This document shows positions 1 through 12,896 of a stretch of 64,000 nt of DNA, piece by piece. Numbering within the stretch: position 1 is the first letter of the stretch; the number at the start of each line of letters is the position of its first letter. Source of the stretch: Phoronis australis (lineage: Eukaryota; Phoronida; Phoronidae). The stretch is taken from contig NMRA01000011.1 of NCBI GenBank assembly GCA_002633005.1, forward strand, positions 1,028,855-1,092,854, in the 5' to 3' direction. The notes beneath the pieces were generated by a model that was not told where the DNA came from, searched no databases, and saw only the letters and a program-made list of their open reading frames with translations. The position numbers and the translations under genes were made by a program.

Positions 1-200
1 TGGAGACCTTGTTGTATTGACAGGTTGGAAACCCTGTTGTATTGACAGGTTGGAAACCCTGTTGTATTGACAATCTAGAGACCCTGTTGTATTAACAAGC
101 TGGAGACCTTGATGTATTGACAGGCAGGGAACACTATTGTATTGACAGGCTAGAAACCCTTTTGTGTTGACAGGCAGGAGACCCTGTTGTATTGACAGTC
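1..200. repeat. 25-bp minisatellite, 8 units
   Basis: Eight head-to-tail copies of a 25-bp unit whose core is GTTGTATTGACAGG followed by a variable TGGAAACCCT-like segment. The units differ at a few positions each. The array starts at the window edge, so it may be longer. It lies in the intron just upstream of the MKRN2OS-like last exon. Confidence 0.93.
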
Positions 201-288
201 TGCAAAACAGACTATCCTTGATAAAAATGGCCCTGCGCCACTCTTTGAAAGAAAATGGCTCTAACGCAGGTTCATTGCTATTTTCCAG

Positions 289-493
289 GTACACAGACTC
301 TGAATGTAATTGTTTCACCTTTGTTCTGGAGTACCTGAAGCACTTTGGTTTGAACAGTCACTACACATGCTTGACTGACAAGGTGGAATTCTGTGAACAG
401 ATGATCGTTCCGGAAACGGCCAAGGCGGCAAAGTACATCAGCTTACACAAGCAAGTGGAAGTGAGCGGTGTGGTCGTGCAAGATCCAAGTTAA
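289..493 (+). CDS. MKRN2OS: MKRN2 opposite-strand-like protein, last exon
   Basis: This is a terminal coding exon. It follows a pyrimidine-rich acceptor (TTTTCCAG, ending at 288), starts with the last base of a split codon and ends with TAA at 491-493, giving 67 residues. The C-terminal signature of the MKRN2OS family is visible: a Y-x-D-x2-x-NC-[FY] start, a V/F-rich helix, then K-x-EF-x-E, then a VP-x-T-x2-A-x-KYI-x-L block (VPETAKAAKYISL). Family function is poorly known; in vertebrates the gene lies opposite MKRN2. The upstream exons are outside the window, and no MKRN2-like gene is seen here, so the vertebrate head-to-head arrangement cannot be tested. Open frame upstream of 289 crosses the minisatellite and is not coding. 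Confidence 0.8.
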
Positions 494-1954
494 CAAAGAC
501 CATGCAGCGGTTTGGTTTCACTTAGTTCCTGTTGTATTTTGATGTGGCTAGTGCTGCATTAAAAGATTGTTCCTTGAAGTTAAATTTGGATTTTGACCTG
601 GTTGTCGTTAAACTTTGATTTCTACCACGATGTCGAAGTTTAAATCCATTTTTATGAAATCACCATTTCCCATCGAGGAAAATTTGTTAATTAATGATAG
701 AAAGCTGAAAGCTAAATTTTGTTTCTTGCAACAATTTTTGTTTGTTTACCACATGCCTTCCAATTCTAAGTGAGCCACTTTATGGGTGTTGTTGTCATAT
801 TTTTTACAGTTGTGAATTGGTCTGTTAAGAAGTGTAGCCATGCATTATTGCAGTTTTATTTTTTTTCTCCAGAGGCTTATAATTACTTTTTAGATGGTCC
901 ACTGATTTGTGTTGAAAGCTATGTTGGTAACAAACTTTAAAAAGTAATTCTGGATAATGAAGTGCCAGTGATATAACAAGCACAAAAATATCATGAATAT
1001 GTTTGTGTTTGATTTAACATTTCTATTGTCAGCTTGCCATAAAGTTTGACCTTATTGTCAAATTGCAACAATTCTTTGCACTGCAATTTAGTCTAGTCAT
1101 TGTGGTTTGGGTCTACCTAGATCAGTTAAAAAATCCAATATCGAGGGTAGGTAACAGTGTTATTTACTATTTTTATATGTAGGGAAAACTGGGGATAGTT
1201 GGACATCAGGGCACAAACCCTGGTCTCTCCTGCAATATGTTGAAAGTTTTGTCTCCTGATGAAGCAACCTTCTGTTGTCTCCTTTGCAACACACATGCTC
1301 TCCTTTTTAACACGCTTGTACCCTTTTCATCTCTTGCAAACATTCATTTGTTACATTTCACCTCTGGCATCGCTGACAATCTTTGACTTTGTTGAGAAAA
1401 TGATAGTCAGTTTCATTCATACATTGTGGCATCTTCTTTGGAACCTATTCTTTTGAATACCAATGTTTTCTGACAACAACAGCCAATCCTCTCTTAGCTC
1501 AAATGATGTTTTCAAAACTCTTGTTCTCTCAGTAAGCTGCGTAAACTTTACAATGACCCAAGAGCACCTGGCTTTTTGGTTGCACTTGGTTTAGCCAGTT
1601 TGTGAGTTAGCAATCTCAGCAGTATTTACAAACTCATGAGAGAGATTTAGTTTGTCCCTCAAAAAAAATTGGCCGGGTTATCTCCATGTTCCACGACCTC
1701 TTTCCCTGCCTCAGGTATACAGTACATTAGCAGGTTCTATTTTCTGCTACGCCACTCGTATGACAGTCACTTGCTTTTCTAAGGTTTTAAACTGTTTGTC
1801 AGTGTCATGCTACTGGACTTCTGACAGCTTAGATTGGATACTACTGAATTTCACAGATAAGATATCCCAAGACTGTTCGACTCCACTCGCTCTCTTTCCA
1901 AGTGCTACAATTTACTGTTTATAGTGTTTTCAAGCTTCTCATTAGACAGCACAA
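494..1954. other. 3' UTR and AT-rich intergenic sequence
   Basis: Downstream of the MKRN2OS-like stop there is AT-rich sequence with an ATTAAA at about 555 that could serve as a polyadenylation signal. Short open frames at 1259-1456 and 1652-1924 show no recognisable family or codon bias. Nothing else is supported. Confidence 0.6.
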
Positions 1955-2138
1955 TCACTTCTTTGATATCTGATAACGCCACTTCGTCTTGTGCCTGGTG
2001 TACCTGTTTGACCTTGACTGGCTTAACAGTGACGAAACGGGTGTCGAATCCCCGTCGCCTTTATTTGCATTTATTAAGATGTCTGGTTCACCCTCTGCCG
2101 TAGTATTCAAGAAATATTTGCCTAGTGTCAAACTGGCA

Positions 2139-3340
2139 CTAAATGTGTAGGCCGACTGACATGTAGACTGTTTCTTTGATCCTGTTAATGGCATGTTCAC
2201 AAAATAAATGTTTAAGACGTTTTCTCGCCAAGTCAAAATTATCTACTAACGCAGTCTTAGTTTCATCAAGTTTCCAAGGTAAAGACACGTCATACATTTT
2301 ACCAACAAATCTAACTGTCTCACGGCACTGCTGAAACACTGAGTCTGAGAGTGACTGCACAGAGTCCTTTGGACACACGCCTATTGACTGTAAGACCCAG
2401 AACTTATGAACCATAGGATCTGTAACATTAATTGGGCACAACAGCTGAAGACCATCAGTATTACTGCAACTGCCTGCCTGATACCTAAATGCCCCTGATA
2501 ACACCTAGCCAAATACCGAGTAGTGGGAAGATAATGAGTACAATGCAAATTATTCAGACTCTTGGGCTTAATAAATATCTTCGCCCATACTTCTGGCCTT
2601 TCTGTAATCATCCACAAACTGTTTATATCAAACTCACTAAAAGATGTCTGCAGATCCTTTTGCATGCTACTGTGGGGTCTCTGACAAGTATTGAACTTCA
2701 ACTCATGTGTTGTATAATTTACTTTGTGATGAACCAACAACAAAGGCTGAATACTGCACCGGTTCAGAAGACGTCTATTGGGGCTTTACTCTTCTAACAA
2801 ATCTAGCCTAGATGTAGGACCTGTCAGAACTTGTATCTAATAACTAAGTGGCCTCCATAACCTCTCTAAACCATCGACCTGTACCTGAGCTGTATGTAAA
2901 ACTGAACACTCATAGTTACCAGCACTTGATCACATTCTCCATATAGCTAGTGACACTGGTTGACCATTTTGGCCAAACCCACCATTGGTCTCACATTGAT
3001 TGGGCGAAGTCCAAGACTCCTGGCCTGTACAACCTGGTGGGGTTGCTCGCACCATCAGCATCAACGTTGCACACCAGGGTATGATGCTCTTTGCTACATT
3101 TACTACAAGAATTAACAACTTTACCCTGTTTAACCCTGTATCCCCTTTTAAGGCATTTAAAACACACTCCTGCTGTCTTTGCGTGAAACAGTTTCTGGTC
3201 TTGTGGCAACTTCTGAAATGTCCAACACGTGGGCCTTTGTCTAGGATTTCCGTTTTGGGTGTCCAAAATGGTGTTTCCAATTTTTCAGGGCGTCCATGAC
3301 CATTGGAGCGTGACACGTTTTTTTGGCGACCCCTGGTCAA
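2139..3340 (-). mobile_element. BEL/Pao retrotransposon fragment (gag knuckle to start of RT)
   Basis: This is a decayed minus-strand gag-pol piece. At about 3000-3266 a zinc-knuckle region reads CFKCLKRGYRV...CSKC..EHHTLVC, the double knuckle typical of BEL/Pao gag. At 2139-2504 the frame carries the start of the reverse-transcriptase region: HKFW.LQSIGV, then a run ending in YDVSLPWK, then NFDLARKRLKHL. The protease region between them is split by frame changes. The RT palm and integrase are absent, because sequence similarity stops near 2150. No LTRs were found. It is a dead truncated copy with several frame breaks. Confidence 0.75.
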
Positions 3341-3409
3341 CTTTACTACTGCAGATAAGTGAGGTGGATGTGCGGAAATAAAGTACTCAAGTTCTAAATC
3401 ATACTAATA

Positions 3410-5388
3410 AACTTTATTCACAGCAAAACACAGTGTTTACAATATTTACAGAGACTTTGACGATAGTATTTTTCAGAAGTGTAGAAAGCTCTAAGCCAGC
3501 CAAACTTTAAAATAATCCAAAAGCCCAGGAAGTTTAGAGAACTAAGTTCATAAAATGTTCACATATAAATAGCAAATTACTCTGATTATCATCAGAGTTG
3601 TTTGGCAGCATCCTTTGTTGTACACCTACTACAAATACATATGTCAACACTGTCACATGTTTTTGTTTCGGGTGACCAAGCTGATTAGGCAATAGATATT
3701 TCAGTTTTGCAATTTTCTAGTAAGCATGCCTAGTTTTGGGTGCAAGCTAAACTCTTTTAATTCAACAAATTTAAAGTCTTCTGTTTCGCCTGGTCAAGTA
3801 ATCCAGAACATTGGCCCTGAAGTCAAAGTCCTCAGCTGGAACTCGTTGGTATGCCACCCGCATCAAAATGTCCAGAGTATCTATAGCCATGCCACATCTG
3901 GCAATGGTCTTCACCCCATTCTGGACAGTGAAAGCCCGCTCTGCTTTGGCATTTCCAAGCATGACGCACAATGCATGGCACATCAGTTTGTACAACTCTG
4001 AAAAAAGTAAAATGATTAAAACAAGATGAGAGAGCAACTACACTGCTAATTATACTTTTCTTTGTATTTTTGTTTAACATGTATTCTAATTTCGTTTAAC
4101 ATGTAGTCTAATTCATACCTGGGCATACAGTCTTGTTGTCCTTGTTCACTCCACCAAGGAGATATGGCAGCATCTCACAGGGACAAGCCCCTCCTTGCCC
4201 TGGAAAACAAGTTTCTTGAATGTAAGAAACTCACCTCTGCAAGCCTATAGCATCTAAAAGGTCAACTCGTGGAAATCTCTTGTCCAGGTTTTGGACTATA
4301 GCATCTATGACTTCCATTCGACATCTCTCAAATGATACTAGTTGATCGTCGTTGTCTCCACGCAGCTGGTTGGTCGTGATGTCGATGCTCAGGTATTGGG
4401 CCATTGCCGGATCAAATCCTTGTTTGAATTCTGTCGGAGAAGGGCCATCATGTGTTGCCATCTCAAGCAGTGTTGTACTGCAGTCATTCACTTGTACAAT
4501 AAATGTAAATAATAAGTAAAAGTAGTAAATGCTAAAATTACAATACAATCCAATTTTGTTGAGTACTCTGTCATTTGTCATAAATTTGCACTAAGAAATT
4601 TCATGCTAAACATTTCAGTGGGCTCAAACACACGTCTCTGTACTGCGGGTGCCGAGATAGTCTATTGATGATGCTCAAAATGTCGCATGAAAGGTGCCTC
4701 TTGCCCCTACAACACGGTCATTGGTTCAAAGTTCCACACCACAGCGTCTAGGCATTCCCCAAACAAGAGCAAGCACATGTCAAACAGCTGCTTGAACTTC
4801 AGGGTGTCGCAATCCAGTCGAGCTGCTATGTCATTAGAATTCGTGAGCTGAACTTCTGAGGACTGAATGAATGTGTAAATGAGGCCGATTGTCCTCTACA
4901 ATGCTTGAAAGAAATAGACACAAATCTGGCTACAGAACGGTTTGAGTTCTTTAGTTACATTGATTGTAAGGCTTTTTAAGCGTGTTCAAGAAATGAAGTG
5001 CAGCTTACACTCATATTTCCATCGTGTTGCATGCCTGACTGATGGCCACGTGGAGTTGGTGACAAACACAATGTACATATATGCAGAACGGCTGATCGCT
5101 ACACAGCTTAGCAGAGACACACCAATATCAGCACCTAACACCACACTGGCATCATCAGAACCCATAGCTGTGACTTTCACTAAGTCATGGAAGTATCATT
5201 TTGAGTATTCTAGATGTAATTATCTCGGCATGAGTGACTGCACTGTCATGTGTTACATTCTTTCCCTTGTTCAAGGCAAGCAAATCAGTGACCTGCAGTC
5301 TTTGCCCTGACCTGATAATTGGACCAAACTTTGTTTTGGGCAACTCCTCAACAGCACATAGGTATGCTATCTCCAAACCTACAAACAC
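3410..5388 (-). mobile_element. Decayed hAT-type transposase (ZNF862/KIAA1586-like)
   Basis: Four minus-strand segments match successive parts of the hAT transposase family that contains the domesticated ZNF862 and KIAA1586 proteins. At 5185-5388: EELPKTKFGPII, the E-ELPFTK motif. At 4986-5180: TAMGSDDASVVLGADIGV, the motif usually read as MGSDGASVMLG around the catalytic core. At 4231-4581: MEVIDAIVQNLDKRFP. At 3771-4037: the C-terminal dimerisation region, with an NAKAERAF block followed by TLDILMR. They are separated by stops and frame changes. A minus-strand AATAAA at about 3412-3417 may be its old polyadenylation signal. Terminal inverted repeats were not recognised. Confidence 0.7.
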
Positions 5389-5399
5389 AATTGAAATTT

Positions 5400-7870
5400 A
5401 AAGTCACAAGTAAAATTTTAATAAATATGTTGAATACCTACTTCCATTCACTTTAAATCTAAGTAGGTGATCACATTACTAATGGTTTTAGAAAATCAGC
5501 TTTAACAATATTCATTTAACATTCAGCCAGCCTCTCTTAAATCTTGGTTTTCGGTTTGCCCATAATTTTTGTCTGGTCTACTGAAAGGCCTTTGCCTTCC
5601 TGTAGCCATCCAATGTCACGTGCTTGACCAAAGTTTCGATTCTGAAATGCAGTAAGTCGTGACATTAGAGCCACTGTTGAAGTTGAGAACTGACTGTAGG
5701 CCTAAGCATGACAAGTATTGAGGGAAGGTTAACAGGTAGCCACAACAGCGTAATATGATTACAAGCTGCCTGTTGTCATGCATCATCATTTGACACAAGA
5801 TTACTTATGAACATTTACATTTAAAATAGCACAGGGGACCGCATGGTGGTACGCAATAGGAAGCAGGAGTTATATGCGTCATTACAACTTACAGTGGGGT
5901 GCTCATGATGAGAGGAAGAGTCTAAACAAAAACGGGTATGTAACTACTGGAGTCTATTCATTACGCACTTTCAGTGGGATAGAATACCTATGTCCCTGTT
6001 TAGACCTATGGCGTGGGTTCTAAATCTGGCAATGAACTTGGCCTCTCACTTTCTCGGCAAGTGGATGTCTGGCACCTCGCTTTTAACTACCTGCACATGG
6101 AGGTCACTGACAGTGTCCTGGGAGATTGAAATGATCCCCAATGGGGACCACCCTGTTGTTGTGCAGGATCCTCTGTCTATGGCCGTTCATTCTCGTGCAT
6201 ATTGGGTTACAAGTTTCCCCAAAGTACCAAATGTGAGGACATTTAATACACCTAATCAGTTATACCAGGGCTCAATATTGCTTTTTAAGCCCGAACAACA
6301 AACTCACTTGCCCCAAGTACAATCTCAAACAGCACCATGCATGTGCACACCAAGGTAACTGTAGGGCTGTCTGTGTCATGTTATATGCTTGAGTTGTTAT
6401 TTTTTAACAACTCTTCTGCTAACCTGTTCATCAGTACCTCTTGTATTTGTTTAAAATCAAATTTTAACATATAATAATGCCACATGTACTTTTATTTTCA
6501 ATAAATACTTACATTTTTGAAAAATAAATAGACCGCGAAAAAGTCACCCTTCAGAGCGGCAATATTGAAGACCGCATTCCTCTTCTTTTGGAGCCGCCTC
6601 CGGGAGCCGGGAATAAGAGTTTCCATTGGAATCCCCCCGAATAAATACCTGGCCTTTAAAATTGTTGTGTAGCGTAGAAAATATGTGGTCAATCATTCAC
6701 TTTTTAGCTTTTGCACTTACCTGAATGACTTACATCTGCCGACGAACGCGGTGTTTCCAGCTGTACTTGGGAAACACCGGTAAAAATCACACGTCATTTC
6801 TTGTTCACCTTCTTGCAGGCTGGGAAACCTAATTTCCCTTGACGGGATCCTCTCCGTACTCTTTTCTTTTCATATTGCTGCTTTAATTCTTCCTGAGGTT
6901 GTTTTTTAGCAACTAAACTGAGGAAATTTTGCCAGAGTGCAGACGATCAGTTGTATCACTCGACAACTTATTTAGAAACTGCAGGGCTCATTCAGAGAAT
7001 CGAAAGAATTTGACTGCAGGCGTCATCTGTACATGCAGCATCACACTCGTTCAATTTTCCATGGTGCTCATTCGAAGATGGGAGTTTCTGTGACGGTCAC
7101 CGGGCGTTTTTTGGTGGCATAAAATTCAGAATTTAACACCAAGCTTTGACAGTTTTTGGATCCACATTTCTGTACTCGCGTGTTTAGATATTTATCCAAG
7201 AATGTAGCAGGCATGTGTGTCTTAACCTTTTTCCTACTTGACCAAATATTAACCGAGCCTAAAACACAGTAAAACAGTGAAGGTAATTCACCCAAATAAT
7301 AACAATTCTGCATATAGTCGATTCATGAACTTTGTATGTCTGCTAGTTCTCGATCTTTAGTACCAACTCTTAGGCCATGTAATGTTAACAAAACTGGTCA
7401 ACCAATGAAGTCTTTGAAAAAGAAAATGACAAACGAGTGCTTTTACACTCTCCTGTTAACAATCGCCATCTCTGTGAGTATGTAATCATGCCCTCAGCTG
7501 TAGGCAAAATGCACTGGAAGAAGGACATAAGGAGAGCACATGTACATAATCCTGTGTAGCATAGCACTGTACTGTCATCTTTGGCGATGGTTGAGTATAA
7601 ATGTGAATTTTCCCACAGCTTGTCATTCTAGTTGCAGTCTATTTATCTCAGATATCGCCACTGCCAGTTTCTTGTCTGTGTCATGGGGGGGGGGGGTCGC
7701 AACAAACAGGAGGACACAGAACTTCACTAGACTTTACAGCAGGTCTATTTAACACAGGTTCTGCCAAGTCTACCAATTTCTGGTTTGGTCAATGCAAGTG
7801 ACTTACTTTGGAGTTCGGGACCATATTGCTGTTGGACCAGGTGAGGTAAACCTGGGTGAATCAAACGTAA
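5400..7870. other. Gene-free stretch with a short hairpin and a poly-G run
   Basis: No protein family is recognised here on either strand. The longest open frame, 5990-6358 (+), lacks a convincing start, conserved motif or splice context. A 12-G run sits at 7685-7696. The hairpin at 6749-6779 is listed separately. Confidence 0.55.
6749..6779. repeat. Perfect 10-bp hairpin
   Basis: CGGTGTTTCC at 6749-6758 and its exact reverse complement GGAAACACCG at 6770-6779 are separated by an 11-base loop. It may be a remnant of a palindromic repeat end. No function can be assigned. Confidence 0.7.
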
Positions 7871-8320
7871 CTAAATGATGACTGCTAAATTCTCTAAGGT
7901 CGGAAACATCTCTTCCTTGTCTGTGATAAGCACGCCATGATGTAGAATGGTGTTGTCCGAGCCAAGCAAATTGTCTTCCATAAATGTCATGATTTGCTGA
8001 TGTAGGTCTTCCAGGCGTTCGTTGGGTTGGAGGCGAATATCAAAAAAGCCAATGAAATGTCCTCCGGAAAGCCATAATGACTTCTGATAGTTTGCCGTAT
8101 ACTGGCAAGTGAGGTGGACTGTTCGACAATAAAACAACACAAGACAATTGTTAGCCAATTGACCTAGCATGAGGTTTAAGTGGATTAGTTTCTGACGGGC
8201 TGTGCATCGCCGGGATTCAGGTACAGCGTCTGTATCATCAACTAAACCCCTGAAGGGGACTTTGGCTTTTTGCCACGCATAGGTTGCAGATAGTCTGTAG
8301 AATTCGGGTCGAGTGATCAT
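7871..8320 (-). mobile_element. Ty3/gypsy-type gag-like fragment
   Basis: An open frame of 149 codons on the minus strand. Its C-terminal half fits the gag-like region of Ty3/gypsy elements common in marine invertebrates: GFFDI.LQPNERLEDL, followed by F.EDNLL, then HHG, then an EEM.PTLENL.V block. The N-terminal 60 residues are less clear. No zinc knuckle, protease, polymerase or LTR was found next to it, so it is an isolated piece. The assignment rests on motif memory and needs a profile search. Confidence 0.55.
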
Positions 8321-9430
8321 ACATGTCAGAATGTTTAGTTGTATCCAACTAATCCCAACCTATCTCAACTTATCCTGCCAATGCCATGCCCTCTGTTGCC
8401 CTTCAACGTAGTTTAGTTGAAATTGGTTGTACCAACTAATCCCAAGTTATCTCCTACCCGATTACCACCACGCCCTCTGTCGTCCTTCAACATAGTTAAG
8501 ATTAGTTGCATCATGGTGCCATCTGTTGAGCGTTGTTTGCCACACTACACCCTCTTATTTCCACCATCACCTCAAATATCCTATTCAACTAATTCAACCA
8601 ATTGTAGCACCATCTGAAGTATTACCAGCATTGCAATTGTGCTGATATATGTTGTCAAACGTTAACGATTATCGTGTTGCCATCTGTTGTCAAAAGGTTA
8701 CTTGAATCTACTCCAACGTTATCCTCATCGTAGAGCAGTCTTGGTGCTTTGTGTACTTAAATTTATCAAAAATAAACGTTTTTGCAAAGATGAAAAAGCG
8801 TAACAAAGACTTGATTCGGCATTGACACAAATATTTTTGTATTCTTATATTTATCTAAACTAAACGTTTGTGCATAAATGATGTCTGAATAATGATGCAA
8901 AGATGAAAAAAGCGCACTTGGGAATTACATAAGAGGAAATTGACATCAAAGTCAACAGATAGGCTAAGTATAATTAACCCGCCAAGTATAACCCAGGAAG
9001 AGTTTTTTGTTAAGGCAATTTTTATTTGACAGGTGAATAAGTTAGAAACACATCAATTAAAATACATATCAAAATACTTTCTTTCACATCGCCTACCCGT
9101 TCTATAACGCGCACACGGGAATTATATAAGAGGAAATCGAAATTTGGCAAACAGGAAAGCCGATGTCACCAACGTACTCATGTTTTTAAATTGCCAGCAG
9201 GTGGTGCAAAATATGCCATTATTTGATAATGAAATAAACAAATAATAATGGTAACGGTGAAATATTACCATTCTTGCAAAACAAGACTATCCAAATTGTA
9301 ATGGTAACTGGCACACCGGAAGACCCGGGATTGTTTGTAAACTAGTACTTCATCAGCATATTCACAACGTAACAAAACATACCATCCTCAACATAAGTAC
9401 CCTACCAGCCCAATACGTGTTGTGACACTT
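8321..9430. other. Non-coding, with imperfect dispersed direct repeats
   Basis: No gene seen. A phrase of the form GGGAATTA(C/T)ATAAGAGGAAAT occurs near 8920 and again near 9118, about 200 bp apart. Short degenerate repeats containing CCCTCTGT and CCTTCAAC occur at 8385-8500. These look like old repeat debris. Confidence 0.45.
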
Positions 9431-9434
9431 TTTC

Positions 9435-9629
9435 TCAGCAGAAAACTAAATCTTTATTTACAAAATCTGCAGCTAATTCATATTTATGTATATCATAGTT
9501 CAAAGCAGAGTCTTCATCTTCTTCTTCTTGCCAATAACTTATTATGTATTTTTGCTCTTCCAGGTACTGACGAGCTAAGCCAGGTTTATCAGAAACTAGC
9601 GACAGTTTTCTTTTCTTTTTTGGTGGCAT
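9435..9629 (-). CDS. Candidate small terminal exon with a basic nuclear-localisation-type start
   Basis: On the minus strand a T-rich tract ends in TTTTCAG at 9631, one base before an ATG at 9629. The frame from that ATG encodes 64 residues and ends with TGA. It begins MPPKKKRKL, a match to a classical monopartite nuclear localisation signal. An acidic stretch (QEEEDEDS) follows near residue 33, then a charged C-terminus. No family is recognised. It could be a last exon whose in-frame upstream exons are not found, or a short transposon ORF. Coding status is uncertain. Confidence 0.35.
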   Translation of the reverse strand: MPPKKKRKLSLVSDKPGLARQYLEEQKYIISYWQEEEDEDSALNYDIHKYELAADFVNKDLVFC

Positions 9630-9905
9630 CCTGAAAATAAAAAAATATTGAAATTTGTGATTCTGAATGTTCATACACTGTACCAAGGAAAGTCCTTTTT
9701 GCAAATGCAAAAGGTAACTGTACTCCACTGGCTGTGTATTAAAATGAACTAAAAATTGGCTAACAATAATGCACTTCATTTCCGCACTGAAAACACTTTG
9801 ATGAAATGTTGCTTTGCAAAAATGACATCTAATATCAGTTATCAAAGAAGTTTGTTTCCATCTAAGTTTCTTGAGGTGAGATTGTAAAGAAACCACTTTT
9901 ATCAT

Positions 9906-11336
9906 AAAAACATGTTGAAAACAAAGAACAAAATTTCATATTGAAATTTATCAAGCAAATAACAAGAACAATGAAAATGCATTGATGAAATCATTTCTTC
10001 TGTCAATATGAATATAAAGGATTTCAAAAATGTTCACGAAAGGCTAGCTCATCCAGCAATGTGCACTGTTTACATTCGTCAGTCAGCTGTTCTTTGTTTG
10101 GCAGCCGCTGTTCATTTATTTAACAAATAAACCAATCACATTGTCAGAACCGTGTCACGTGACCTGGGTTCCTGCGACAAAAATCAACAAGAATCATTGT
10201 ATTTAGACCACAAATGACAATTAATATCTCTGAATGTAAATCTAACTTGTACTTGGCGACTTTCAAAACGCAAAACAACAGGAACAGGTCATGAGAAAAT
10301 AGATTCGTTTCAAGACCAAGCAAATTTCCGTTCATCCAACATGGCCGTAACACTACAAATCCGAGTACCTTAGTGGGGGATTGAAAAAACTATGAAGGCA
10401 TCGATAGATTTTCATGAAAATCTGCATGTAGATTCATAAAGGGTTAAATTTATGCGATGTGATATATTCATACAACAATGTAACTTACCTGAAGAAATGC
10501 GATGACTTGACGATGAACAACAACTTTCCTACTCGAACAGCATGGGAATGAAAACGTGAAAGCAACTTATTTCATGACGTATACATTCAGGAATCTGTGT
10601 TCTACGTCATTAAAACCTTCGGTGCATTGTTCCTACAGTTTTTACGGAGAGCATGTGGATCTTCGAGGGGTAGGTTGAAACAATGGTTAATCAGCGGTGA
10701 CCGCCATTATCGGAGAACCAATCAGCGATTAGATAAGGTTATGTCACGTCCCTACTATCAAATAAACAAGTGTGAATGAACAAATTAAATACACCACTAG
10801 CGGCAAAGCCTCTCCCCAAAAACGAAACCAGTTTCATTGCTACATATCACCCACTTACTGCAACATATACAAAAACCATTTCTGTATTAGCATATCGATA
10901 CTAATGAGCACTGTGAATGAAAATGTTTTAACCAAAAATCAACTTAAACACTTCTAATAACTGAAGTAATCCAAACATTAAATTAAAGAAGCTTGCAATC
11001 CCTCGCAGGTCGTGATTGTAATACGAGATAAATGGGGCGATGACTTATGCCACATTGTTTACTCATAAAAAGCAAAGAGGTATATGTACCACTATCATAA
11101 TATTGACTCCCCGGTAAAGGAACAACCAAATGCCACTACAGGACGCACATCAGCCTAACTAGTCGGAAAAATCAATGTCCATTGTGCTCTCTTCACTAGG
11201 AGTAGGATCATAATCATAAATATCAGTCACTAGTATAATGTCACTAAATAAGGAAACAATATGGCTGACAAATGAATTGCACTTGTACAAATTTTACATA
11301 AAACTCAAATACCAAAAGTGAATTAATTCATGATGC
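9906..11336. other. Non-coding stretch
   Basis: No recognisable gene or repeat family. Several short plus-strand frames (10597-10957) have no motif. The sequence is AT-rich throughout. Confidence 0.45.
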
Positions 11337-12710
11337 CTACAGAGGCACAGAGGTACTGGCCTCCGCAGCAGTGGGTGACGTCCCATCCTCATCAGCCTCA
11401 AATAGGCGCCTCTTTGCTGGCCTAGTTGGCGTATCTGCTACTGATGTACTGTACTCAGCCCACCCAACACCATATGTCTCCAGTTTCGACCGAAACTCCT
11501 CCGCCTCTTCCAGATCATCTGGTAGAGGCCTCTTAACAAAAGTCACCAAAAACTTGTTGTTATATTGGCTTGGTTGCAGTTTCAGTTCACCGAGCTCTTC
11601 CGCCGCCAATCTTTCCATCATCGCCCTGTTGGTTGACGACGTAAGGCCCCTTTTTTTCTTCCGCAAAATCTGCGTCATGCTGAATGATGGCGCTGGGTAC
11701 AACAGCACTGCTCGTGCACACGCCATGTCCGTTTGGAAGTCGCTAGTGCATTCTACTCCAGACAAGTACCGCTTGTGAGCAGTAAATGTCTGATGTAGTG
11801 TGATGGCGTGTCACGCTGATGCTTCAGATATAATTTCTGTGGCATCCCTCTTTCCGATTTCTTCGGCTAGGGAAGCCAGGAAGTCCGCGTCAAGATTACG
11901 CATGTCTCTCGCTGTCTTGCCCATGTCATGTAGAAGCAAGACTGCATTCTCGGTTGCCTGAAGGATACCCGACAGTCTTGCCAACTGCCTTTTAGCCTTG
12001 GCATACACTCCAATAAATAAAGAGAAAATTATATCGATCACACAGTGATGCTATCGTTTACAAAAATATTAAAAACTGCAATAACAATTGCCAAAAAGTG
12101 GAGAACATCAGTAACATCATTAGTAACATCAACCACAGCATTCTTCTATAACAGAGATTTCTAATTGCAGAATCGTAAATACCACTAGTAACATTTTCTG
12201 TCTTGTTATAACACCAATGTCATATTATTCTTAATAGTGATTAACAGAACAATTCATAAAGCATATAAACGAAACATTTTGTGTAATTCCATCTTACTTT
12301 TTTCATATTTTCCTACAGTACTACAACTGTTTCAAACCAGATGACACAATGTGTTATCATGAACATGTGCAATCAAAGAGACGTTTTCAACTTTACCAAC
12401 TCACCACACGTATTCTCATCAGTGAGTAAATTTCTTTCTGTGTAGCTGTTGTAGGACGAAATTTCCTCCTTCAACAGGCGCTTGGCCTCCTCCAACAGTG
12501 TGCATCTCCTGTCCTCCATGTGTTGTGCCCTGACTGCCGCGAGCACCATAGCAACTGACGGATGTCCTCCCATACGTCAGGCTCGCTTTCAGGCTCAAAG
12601 AATTTGGGATTTGGAGCCAGCATCAGGAACCGACTCCAAAGCCCATCATTGGATGTGGCCTCACTTTTTTCGTCACCAAACCAGGACATTAACACCCTTG
12701 GCTGAACCAT
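11337..12710 (-). pseudogene. DUF3987-like protein, broken
   Basis: Three minus-strand segments join into the C-terminal half of a DUF3987-type protein. At 12471-12710: a VQPRVLMSWFG start and DGLWSRFLMLAPNP, the phage/mobile-element primase-associated motif usually seen as GL-x2-RFL. At 12373-12573: a helical segment ending in TDENTC beside a possible GTGAGT donor. At 11337-12041: a helix AKAKRQLARLSGIL, then a C-terminal domain and a Ser/Thr-rich tail with a basic PAKRRLF motif. A frame change lies near 12560, and one in-frame TGA at 11811-11813 interrupts an otherwise continuous 11337-12041 frame. DUF3987 proteins are common in mobile elements and prophages; the role in animals is unknown. 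The damage suggests a pseudogene or sequencing error. Confidence 0.5.
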
Positions 12711-12896
12711 TCCGGTTATGGCGAGGCAGGGATTGATTAAGTTGATTGATCCTGAAATAGTTAAACATGTTAGTTACAGCAAATGTTACAAATTTAATGA
12801 AGTAATAAATACATTAGTACTGCATCAAATATCCTTAAAAATAATTAAAATCACCAAATCTTCAAAGTGGCCAAAAGTTACCACCATATGAATTTA

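Noticed and set aside
2030-2065. T-arm-like stem ACGGG...CCCGT with a TCGAAT loop
   Set aside because: No matching D arm, anticodon arm or acceptor stem; sits next to a retrotransposon fragment.
5990-6358. 122-codon plus-strand frame
   Set aside because: No family, no splice or start support, and it lies in transposon debris.
7685-7696. Poly-G run as a possible G-quadruplex
   Set aside because: A single uninterrupted G run with no spaced G tracts; more likely slippage-prone low complexity.
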